Source: Scortum barcoo
Taxonomy: Eukaryota; Chordata; Actinopteri; Centrarchiformes; Terapontidae
Length of the DNA: 64,000 nucleotides
Direction of reading: 5' to 3'
NCBI GenBank assembly: GCA_023238725.1
Contig: CM041544.1
Coordinates: 1,251,501-1,315,500, forward strand
The notes under the pieces are model-generated. The model had not been told where the DNA came from and did no database searches. It saw only the letters and a program-made list of their open reading frames with translations. This document shows positions 1 through 11,700 of the stretch, in pieces; within the stretch, counting starts at the first letter, position 1; each line of letters opens with the position of its first letter. The translations under genes were made by a program, and so were the position numbers.

Positions 1-698
1 TTGTCAGATACAGTGGTGGTATAATTCAATCAGTCAGACATAAAACTATTAATAACCAGTCAAAAAGTATGTTGTCCTGCAGGCAGTAAAAAATCTTTGA
101 TGTGACTTTTTACTGATTTTTATTTGTACTCACACACTCAGACCTCTCTAATATGTGTAATTTACAGCTGGCATCTGGCCCAGCTGTTAAGGAACATATT
201 TACTGTTTTTAACCAAAATAGTAAGAGAAACACTGGTGAATTATTATTATTATTAGATTTGAATTTAACAGTGAGATGACATAAAAAGAGTGTTTTATTA
301 ATGAAAGAAATGAGAATGTGAAATTCACATTCTGCCTGAACTTCTCTCTTTGCATGACAGTGAACAGACTGCTTGTACAAGTCCACATAAATCTCAGTGC
401 AGAGTTAGGACCCAGGTCAACAGCATTCTCCCAGCAGGTTCCTTAGCAACCTCACTGAGAAACTAACACTCGTTTACAGCCCCCATTTGATGTTCTTCTT
501 AAGAATACACAAGGATTGTGGGAGAATTTACCCATTCCCTCACTTGTTCTGTTGAACATCAACATGCTTCCACTAGCGCAGATTATGAAAGACAAACTAA
601 ATACCTGAATGTGATCTTGTCATACTGCATTTTGCTTTAGAAATAACTATCTGCTCTTTGTTAGACAAAGAAACGTGAATGTACAGTGTTGCCTGCAC
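1..698. other. Intron of the prkg2-like gene
   Basis: No coding exon of the kinase could be read here on the minus strand. Apart from a short ATT repeat near 241-254 I see no structured element. Confidence 0.5.
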
Positions 699-835
699 CT
701 GATGATAAATGCTGAGTTTGTTTGCTGAAGGATGTTTTTCTCAGAGTAGATGTGCTCCTGCTGTCTGGTGTCCACAATGTGCTTCTTCTTAATGCACTTC
801 AGAGCAAACGTGGTGTCCTCATCCTTCAGCTTGAC
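699..835 (-). CDS. prkg2: prkg2-like coding exon 12 (VAIK-type lysine, helix C); last exon in window
   Basis: Encodes VKLKDEDTTFALKCIKKKHI then VDTRQQEHIYSEKNIL and AFII. Lys in FALKC is the ATP-binding lysine and Glu in SEKNIL the expected salt-bridge partner. Donor GTGCAG at 698. The next exon (LYRTF region) was not found to the left and must lie outside. Confidence 0.92.
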
Positions 836-2761
836 CTGAGAAACAGCAGAAAAGAGCTTATTGAGCCAAACTCACAAAGGGAAACATATATCAGAAATTT
901 CATAAAAACACCAACTATACATTGGCGAAATGTCCCACTTTTATACTAAATTTTTATATTAAAATGATAAATACTGCAGCTGATGTAGAAACTACAGTCC
1001 ATCTAGTAGAACAACATCCATCCATCCATTTTCTAAACCCTGCTTATCCTGAGCACACACAGGGTCGCAGGGGTGCTGGAGCCTGTCCCAGCTATCTTTG
1101 GGCGAGAGGTGGGGTACACCCTGGACTGGACGCCTAAAGCTTTAAATAAATAAAGATAAAGCTTATAGTTAGGCTGGCTCAGCACTATCCCTCAGTTCTG
1201 CTGCTATAGGCCTAGACTGCTGGGATATTTCCCATGATGCAGTGAGCTCCTCTCTCATCCTCCTCTACTCATTCACGTCCCATTAATGCATCTTACTGAC
1301 TGTGTATCCTCCCCTGGAGCTTTCCTGTCTCACAGGTTCCTGTGGATAATTGTTGTGGGCCTGTCATGGTTCTGCCTGTCATTCCCTTGTGTTTCCCTGT
1401 CCTTGTATTTTTGTTGTCTTGTTTGTCTCCCTCAGTGTGTTCTATGTTAGTTCTTGTTCCTTGTCCTTGTGTTTGTCAGTTTTCTGTCTGGCTGTGTGCA
1501 CTTCCTGTTTTATTTTGTGCATTCTTGCCTCTCCTTCACTTGTTGAGCACTACATTACTTTCCTGCCCTTTTGTGTTTCCCTCCCATTTGATTACCTGCT
1601 CCGCCCCAATTAGTTTCACCTGTTCCTTGTTTGTCTCCTCACCTGTTTTCACTTCCTTATCACCCTCAGTATATATACTGAGGCCCCCTTCCTTTGTTTA
1701 GTGTTGGATTGTTGCGTTTGTTTCCTGCATTTCTTACCTGCCCTGAACCTGCCCGTTTGTTCCTGCCTGCCTTGTTCCTGTTTCCCCGTGTTCCTGTAAT
1801 AAAGAGTCATTTGATCTACTCTGCTTCCTGCCTCGTCTGCATCCTGTGGGTCCAAACTTCACTTCGCCCTGCACCTACCCTGACAGGGCCGCCTGCTGCT
1901 GTCATTATTGTTAGTCATATTTTTTTATTATTATTGTAGTCATTGTTACTATTATTAGTCGTATTTCTATGATTATTATCGTTATTTTGTATTGTTGTTG
2001 GTGTATCTCTGTCTGTCTTTCTGTTGTTGCCAAGTACTTGCTCATCATGAGATAGCTTTTGTTCTGTATATATATAAATAAAATGCACTTGAGTTGACTT
2101 CATTGGTCTTTTACAGTGGGTATGCTGTTCCTGGTTACTTTTCAGTGATTTGGACAAGGTCAGTGTTTGGCAAGACAGACATAAATCAGCTAAATCACTG
2201 CCAGTATAAAGAGAGGCTGCCTAATGGAAGGTGATCATTGGAGCATTATAGTGATGCTGCAGCTCACCAGCTCCACTCGTCCAAATCCTCCCATACCCAG
2301 TGTAGTTATGACCTGGAGTTCCTGGAAAGGCTGGTGTGGAGGCAGGAAATCAATCCTCTCTCTCAGCCTCCTCAGCTCCTGGGCCTCCACAGAGTTGTTC
2401 TGAGGTGAGTGAGGCCTGAGAGGGGAATAACATGGAAAATGTGATTATATTTGGGCCCTTCTAGCTTGTTAGGCCTAAACAAACTCATTTGCAGCCAATG
2501 GTCAGCTTGTCACTACCAAAACTGGAAATACAGTGACAAGTATATGACATGCTAAAAGTCACAACCGTTATCACCTTACAGGGAAGTTTAATTAATATTA
2601 TTGTGTCATTCTGCCATTGTCTACTTACAGGGCATTTCTCCTTTCATCACTCCTGGAAAGCTCCTCCACATATTCTTTCAAGTAAGCCTGAAGCTCCTCA
2701 TACGTTCCTACCATTTGGTTGAAATTGCTGTAGAGGAAGGGGAAAAAACATGAACTTTCTC

Positions 2762-2799
<38 letters not shown>

Positions 2800-5700
2800 C
2801 TGTGTGTGTGTGCTGTGCTTGACCACAGTGTCATACATTACCCACAGATGAAAAGGCACTTTGTAGTGGCTCCAATGGTAGAATAGTAGATCTAGTGTAC
2901 TCCCAGTGGGGAAGATACTTTGTAATAAAATGTTATTATTTGTATAGAAATCAATTTTCAAATAGCAGAAAAACAATATATTGAGGTGTTTCATAAGAGA
3001 ATTGCTTGGGTCCACTCATTGTAAATTTTATTGAATTATTTACCATATCTTTTTCAAAAGAGAATCTACATACTGAGTTTACTACATTACTACATTGATA
3101 AGAATGAACAAATTAGTATGGCACATTGCCAAAACTAAATGTACTGTATTTGGCAGTGGGAATGTTCCTGATAAAAGCCCCTAAACTATAGATAGGTTAT
3201 CTGTTGAGCAGGGAAAGAAAACCCAACTAATTATTTGGTGTCAAATGACATAATTTACTATCCTGGTCCAATCACATTGGTTCCATGATGCGTAAGGCAG
3301 TGCAGTACAGAAGAAATGTTATGCATATGTTCCATCTTCTTTCATGATTCTTTGGTCACTACTCACTCTCTGTCCACCACCAGGCAGTGTGTATCATTCT
3401 CATTGCAGATGATGTTGGCTGAGCGAACATCCTCACTGTAAACACAAATGTAAAGTTCAGTCAAACAAACACAACACAAATCCATATGTAGACAGTCATT
3501 TCTGCAGTGTGATGAAGTCTTTGTCAGCACACAAGTCTTATTTATTCCTCTATCCAATAAAGGTTGCTGTTTTTGCATCCTGGAAAGTAAACCCTTAAGG
3601 ACTCATACATATTCCTGTCTCCTCTCTCAGTCAGATCTTGTCACTGACCTGTAGAGTTGTCTTTACAATTGTGCCTCATACTAGATAATCAGGATATTTA
3701 TCCCATGTACCCAACCCCCACCCCCCCTTCCCATAATTCGATACCTGCATTCACACCAGACATGGACATCCCTTTCATGCATAGTGATCACTACAGAGGA
3801 CAATGACTTAAAAGCCATTTTCTTGTATATGCATGAGTTTTACTGTTAAAGTTGAATAACAGTCACCTCAAATGACACTACTAAAAGTTTAAAACCAAGA
3901 TGAAAAACAATTGATCATCTCTGCAGAAAACTTCAGGACTGTCTGTACAATCCATCTACAAAAGATCTATGTAGGTAGAAAAGACTTGCTTTATCATACA
4001 TCATGTAACATCTAAAGAATAATAGATAGATATAGAAGAATAGAAGAATAATTGTTTACTCAGTATACAAATACTGTTTTTATTTAAGCAAGAAATTACA
4101 ATGTCTCCACTTATTTAGACGTCATGCTTTGTGTTTCAACTATAAATCCAGCTTCAAAATGTCAGTGATTAAACTACTTCTATCGTAACCTATAGTACCC
4201 TTTCTCTATAGTACAATTGTTTACAAAAGTTTTGTGCAACTTTATTGTGTCTAGCATATTGATCATTATATTTAGCAGAACACGAGAGCAGCGCAAGATG
4301 GAGAGGTCTTCAGGGCAGTTGAGTAGAGAACATGTGACTGAAGGTGGTAACACTGACAGCAGTGCTGAATGCCAGAAAAAATGAAGTAACAAGTTCTGAC
4401 CCTTCCTTATTCTCTCGGACTCTACTGCTTTCATTTTGACTGTTTGTTTAATCTTTTTCTTTCTTTCTATTTTTCTTACCTGATGAGAGCTTTCTCTCCA
4501 AAGTAGTCTCCAACTCCCAGTGTCTTGATTTCCCGTGGTTCAGCAAACCCCTCTGTTCTCTGAGTGACTATGACCTACATATGGAAGACACCAGAATAAG
4601 GCACAGCATCAAGCACTGCTTTATTTATCAGTGTCATACTGCTGTCTGTTGTTGTTTTATCACTGTGTGTTGGACTTACCATGAGTCAGTCAGTTTTCAA
4701 CCTTTAGGTTTGAAACCTTTAGGTTTCTCCTCAGTGGGATCCACTATGCCCACAGACTGTGATCAAAGTGCCTCAATCTATAGTTACCCTGATTTAAAAT
4801 TTTATTGGGGTTCCATGTCTGTTTTTCTACTCTGTGTTCTACATGCACATATTAGCATGCTAGCAACATCAGCATGGCTCTCGCTGTGGTAGCAGCCACA
4901 AACTATACAGTGTATTGGCAGTGTGTTTTCTTATTGTTAGCGAGGACCAGTGGTCCAATCTCTGTATTAGAGATCATATGAGCCTTTGATTGAGGAGACA
5001 TTTGTATTGATTAGACAGAGAAAGACAAAGCCATCAATCAACACACCTATTTTTCTGTTCCCCAGACAGCTTTGGGACTTTTGCCTGGTTAATCACATCC
5101 TGACAGGCAGAAACTAAACTCTGCTACGCGTGTGGTCAAGACTGTGAGGAGATGGACCAATGAGGAAAAGCTGGAGTTACAGGCCTGCTTTGACTGTAGT
5201 GATACTTTTTTGATGCTGCAGCCACAGAACTGACTGAACTCTCTGATACTGTGATGTGTGTGCCAACTCAATCCTTCTGCACATACAGTAACAACAACCC
5301 CAGGTTTATAGTAAAACTGTAACACCAAGGAGGAGGCCTACAGAACTACTATTAATTCCCCAGGGACTTATATGCAAGGATCCTGTTTGTGGACCTCAAC
5401 ACCCACAGTGTCATCACCCTCCATTCACCTAGACCACAGTCTCCACGTTTTAGTGGATTGCAAACTTCCTGACTGACAGTGGACGGCAGGTGAGACTGGG
5501 GAGCATGAGCACCTGAACAATCAGCACTGGTGCCCCCCAGTTCTGTGTGGTCTCCCCACTCTTCTCCCTTGACATGAATGACTGCACCTCGGGAAACCCG
5601 TCTGTTAAACTCTTGAAGTTTGCAGACACAACGTTCGTCAGCCTCATCCAGGATGGGTGACAAGTCTGCATCCAGAGGTTGGTCAGAACAACCTTGTGTG

Positions 5701-8700
5701 GTCAGAACAACCTGGAGCTGAACACGCTCAAAACTGTGGAGATGACCCTGGATTTCAGGAGGAGCCCCCCAACATTGCCCCCTTTTCTGTTCTGAACAGC
5801 CCTGGGTCTTTCAGCTTTCAGGTTTGTGGGATCTAGAATCTCCCAGGACCTAAAGTGGGAGTCTAACATTGATACCATCAGACAAAAGGCCCAGCAGAGG
5901 ATGTACTTTCTGCACCAGCTCAGGAAGGTCAGCCTGCGTCAGGAGCTGCTGATCCTACTTTACTCCGCCATTATTCAGTCTGTTCTCTGCACATCCTTCA
6001 CTGTGTAGTTTGGATCGGCCACCGGACAAGACAGATACACACTACAATGGACAGTCAGGTATGCAGAGAAAATCACTGGTGCTGATATAGCCTCCATTTT
6101 TATCCAAGTCCAGAGCCAGAAAATGGGATTTCTCAACACAAGTATAGACAGGACTGCAGACTGAGAATGGATTATACTATAGTACTTTATACTATTCAAT
6201 CCTGTTCGTACAAACTAGAACCAAATATTTAGTTACAATTAAGAAAATATTAGGCCTCCAAGATAGCATGTTTGCCAAGATTCTGCACAAATCTCACCTC
6301 TCCTTTTGCGATAATAAAGAAAGTGTTCCCTTCTTCACCCTCTCGAATAATGTACTCCCCTTTTTCAAAATAGTCCTAAAAGACAAAAGGTTAGTCATTC
6401 TTTGTCTATGTAGAATGAATCTGAAATGGCATAAAATCTATAAAGATTATTGTGAAGTGGGATGTACTGACCACTTCAAGGCAATCAACAATCTTAGCTA
6501 GTTTCTCCTCAGGCAGTCCTCGAAGCAGGGACACACTTAAAGAAAAACAAATACACATTCATTACAGATACTGTGACAGTGAAACTGAAATATAATGCCC
6601 ATCCATCTATTATCTATACCCGGTTATTGTAGTAGCCAATTGTCACTGAGCAATCTGGATAGTCAATCACAGGGCTAAAACACAGAGAGATGGGCATCCA
6701 TTTACACTCACATTGATACCAACAAGCAATTTCCTGCTATAATGTGAAGACGGTGAGAGACATGGGGAGAACATGCAAACTAAGTTGTGTAGCATGCAAT
6801 AGTAGTTGGTTTGCTGATGTATTAGTGACTATATTTATTAAGAATGTGATAACACAGTGACTGTCATTACAAAATTAAAATTGTTTACAGTTAATTTTAG
6901 CAAAGCTTTTAAGTTCTGACACAAAAACCAGAGCTTTGTGTATCGACTTGCAGTACACTAGTACACTAATACAAGTCTTGTGGTTACCACAATTACATCA
7001 AGTCACATTTACAACAGGGTCCTGCAGTAACTCACCAAGTATGAATCAGAATGTACTGCCAGCCTATGTGGAAACACTAGTTTGTTGATGGTTGAGAGAA
7101 GACACATATATGTATGACACACAAGCCTGGGTACCTGCGCAGAAAGCTGAAGTACTCCTCATGCCTGGCCTGTGTGGTCTGCATCATGATGGTCTGGAAA
7201 GCCTTGCGGTCCAGTGCCCAGATGTGAGACTGGGACACAGCTGGATAAGTGGAGTGGAACCATTAACAACCCTTTCAACCCACTGCTTTATCATCACTAT
7301 GGAGGATGGTAGAGGATCCTTCTGATAAAATAAGTTATTTATTGTACAATGACCCATATTAGACAACAAAAATTATAGTGACAGACCAACAAATGATTTA
7401 GCAAACAAATGAGATTTTCTTTAGGTACATGTCATATCAGTTGGTAGTGTTGCTATAACATTGAACTTTATGTTCTGTCAAAATGTAAATAAGAAATTCT
7501 TTGCAGTCAGTTACACTTTGCAAATTCAAGTAGTTTTGAAAGTTATTCTCATAACTTATGTACACTGTATTCAAACCAGTCTTGGCAAAATTTAGCACAT
7601 AATATACTGAAGAAGACAACATATACATTTTAAAATTCAATCAGCAAGTCATAATTTCAAGTCACAATAACAAAACATAAGTATCCAATAGATACATGCC
7701 ATCATTAAAATGTAAATTCAATTTAAAGTTTAAAACTTATCTTTTTAAAAAAGTGATTATAATTAAGCTAATTATTACAGAGGCTCTGGGCTCCATGTCA
7801 CATCAGACTCTTGGTAAGATAATATAATAATGATACTCCAGAGGGGACATTTGGGTGTTATAGCAGAACAAGAACAAAAATAAAACTGGACAAATAGAGA
7901 AATTTAAGAAAACAGAAATAAATTAAAAATAAAATAGAAACTATATGAGAGAAATTAAGCTCAGATCTTCAAATTCCAGGCAATAGCACTACACACACAG
8001 TACCCATAACTAGTGTTGTACTTGATCTAATAGCACAATATTGTCTCATGCAAAGTGACACTGTGCCATGATGAGAAGCAGCAACATCTTCCAGTGGCTG
8101 AATGAGCTGCCCGTTCGCAACAGTGTATTATGGAGAGGGTTAGAGGGGTTATCCAGGACCTCTCCTTCATCCTCTTTTTTGACAGAGCTGGCCTTCCTTA
8201 CCACCAAGTGTGTGGCTGCACCAGCTCTGATGCCACCAGCCCAGCTGATATTGAGCTCCAGGTGGTTATTGCTGCACCAAGTGACAACGCTCTCTGTCAG
8301 CCCTTTGTACTCTTCCTCATTGTCATTGTTGATGCATCCAGCAATAGAGGAGTCATCACAACAGAGGTGGCAGAAACCAGAGTTGAAGCGGAAGTCTGAG
8401 GTGTGAAGTGTGGAGAGGACTGGCACAAGAACGATAGCTGCTCACAACCTCAGAGACAGCCATCAACTTTTGACAAAGTGTGGATGACCAGTCCAGGATA
8501 CAGTATCGGGTACAGTTACATCACCAGAAGCTTCTCCCTGAGGGGGCAGGAATGGATGGTGTTGAAAGCACTAGAGAAGTCAAAGAACCTGACTCTCAAA
8601 ATGCTTCCCTATTCTCCAAGTGTAAAAGGACCTTTTGTGTCATTAATATGATTGCATCCTTCACACTGATGTGTGGCTGGTATGCAAACTGCAGTGGATC

Positions 8701-11700
8701 CACAAAAATAGATAGCAGGGTCCTCAAGTGCTGCAGAACTAGCCTCTTAATAGTCTTCATGACATGTGATGAGAATGCCACAGGTCTGTGGTCACTGAGA
8801 GTGCCGTGGTCTGTTACACAGTGAGAGAGATCTTTATTGTCATCGTCATAGTCCTCCTGGAACAGTCTGTGACATGGAAACACTCCTGGAGGGCCTCCTC
8901 AGCATGACCTGGCTACCTATTTCTCCACAAGTGGCTTGAAGGTGTATCATGGTGTGGTTTAATTTTCTCTCTTGTTGCACAGTCCACATACTGTTTAACG
9001 ACATGATACAAAGCTGCAGCAGGAAGTGTATGTTTAGATGTAACCACAAAGGATAAGTTAATTAAGAACTATGATTGAATTGGTCTTACTTATTCGGTTC
9101 TGTCACTCACCCTTAACAGTGGCTGTTCTCTTACAGTTGTACAGGATGGCCAGTTCTCCAAAAGCTGTTCCATGACGCATCTCCCCTAGCAACTTCCCAT
9201 TCTGGCTGACCTCCAGCAAGCCTTCTGTAGTGAGGAAAACACATTATACAGTTCAAAAGAATTTGTAATCCATATTTTCACTGAATATTTTGGAAGATCT
9301 TTTCCATCACAAGATAAGTAAAACTTGTAATTTGCAAATGTAGTTTCCATCCATTTTAGGCTGCTTATGGCAGCGGCAGCAGGCTTTGTATGGTAGGCCA
9401 GATGACACAGGATGCTCCCAGACCAGATGGGGTACTGTATCTAATGACCACAACTGTTGCCTTTCAATTCAAAGTTGCAGTGATTCTACTTTGAGCTACT
9501 TCTGCATATCTCAGCATCTTATCGTTAAGAGTGAGCCCAGCCAGACTGTGAAGGAAATTATTTAGTACCCCGAGCTCATTCTTTCCCTCATTATCTAAAA
9601 CTCATGACCACAGGTGAGAATTGACTGTCAAGTCAACCTACTGGTAAATTGAGAACTTTATATTCAAGCACCGCTTCTTCTTAAACATGGTTGTAAGGCA
9701 CAACCATGAATGTGTTTTCGAACGGGCCAACCAGGCAAAGACCTGTTAGCACACATGGGTCAAGGTCCCCTGGGCCAGAGTGTCCTCTTAAAGGGACTGC
9801 CGTTAACATTTCTTGTTGAAAGTCTATAATTACAATTAATTTGGTCAAGAAAACATGTACTTTTACATTTCTTTAATTTGAAACAGTGCCTCATTCATGT
9901 CAATATGTAAAAAATAAAAAATGCAAGGGTACTACTATAAGAGGACTACTTTAACATACAGCTAATGATTTGCCTTCTTTAACACATATGCACATTTGTT
10001 GCTGAGCTGACCTGCCAGAACGTAGAGGTAGTTTCCAGGTTCCCCCTCCTGGATGACCAGCTGTGCTTCAGTGTAAACCTTCTCATACATACAGTCCACC
10101 ATCTCCCTCATGTGCTGTGGCTCCAGCTTCTTCAGAAAGTCATTGTTCATGATGGCATCATTGATGAGCTTCTTGGTGCTGGGATGGAAAGAAGACGTAG
10201 AAACAAAGAAGTCAGTTTTATTTAAATAGACCAATATCATAAATCACATATTTGTTGCACACACAGTGTGGAGAGTGAAGAGCAGTGTTGGAAAGCAAGT
10301 GGGATAAACAGCTTAGTGTCAAATGGATAATTTATGCAGAATCTGTTTGAGTTGTGAAGCAGCTGTGTATATAGGTCTTCCATGTAACTTTACATTACAT
10401 TTTCACACAAGGAATACACTTCTTTCTTCATGTAAGAATACCTGCAGTGTCATGTGAGGTAGTAACATGTTGACATTGGATCAGCATTCATGAGTGTATT
10501 CTCGCAAATTTCTGGTGAAAGAAAGTTCACACCCGAAAACCTTAATCCAGACTCTAATTGTGTCCATCAATGTCCCTTTTTCCTCTGCTTATATTCTTTT
10601 TAGTTGAACTGCCAACAACTAGCACATTGTCCCTGCACACTTATTTCCTTCATAGTTTTTCAAAAATACATGCCTGCAGCAGTTCTATGTGTATGTAAGG
10701 AAAATCATTCATTCGTCATTCTTGTTGGCTACTAACAGATTCAGATACACGTGTTAAAACCCCTGGAATAAACTACTGCTATATCCAACTTGAGAGTCAG
10801 AATCAGTCCACAAATGCTGAAGAGCCCTTCGAGACCTTAGCCAAGCCACAATTTAACCCTTGTGACATCCTACTATATATTCTACCCTCTGGAGAAAACC
10901 CTCCAGAATAGACTGTACAGTACACAAAAAAGATTCAGACAGACTGTGAAGCCAGTTGCAGGACTGAGTTTTTAGGGTATAGGTATAGCTTGAGTGTGAC
11001 GTAGCCTCTGTCACCCTAAGGGTGTTCTTGGTTGTCTACACAAAAATGTATTAATTATTATTAAAATGAATGAATGAATTCCCACCCTCTGGAATAACAT
11101 TTTGACACAGGCAGGAGAATTTGATAATGTCAAAAGCAAGAGAGAGTTATACAAGATATACAAGTACATGCTAAAGAAATTTTATGCGCCCAAGATTGCA
11201 TGCTCAAGTCATAACCTAGCTGCCAACCTCATGGTACTGAAAATCTGAATGCCTAGGAGAGGAGGTACCTTGAATTGGATTCTAGAATTTGCATTATATT
11301 CAATAACTAATGTGATCACACCGGTACTGTGTAAATACTGTTATGTTTGTATCAGACATGGTTAGACTAATACAGTCTTGCAAATTTGGGTCCTAGGTTC
11401 AAGCCACTGCATTAATGTCTGCAGTTTAAATTTATTAGGCAGATTTCCCTGAGTATGTGTTTGTGTGCATCCTTGATTAGCACATCACACAAATGATGTG
11501 CTAGTGCATTCAGTGAAGAGGAGAATGCTGAATGGGCCTGAGAGTAGTGGGCAAGGGAGACAGCATAGGTTGTGTAATTGAAGCCCATAATGACCCAGAC
11601 ACTGCATTTAGATCCTGTGGCCTTTTGTGTCCTTCCATGTCTTTCTATTGTCCTGCCATGCTAATATAGCCTTTCACATGTGGTGGATATTACAAAAGCT

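Noticed and set aside
1342..1701. 119-residue plus-strand open frame
   Set aside because: Lies within the solo LTR; pyrimidine-rich composition gives a Leu/Cys/Ser-rich chance frame.
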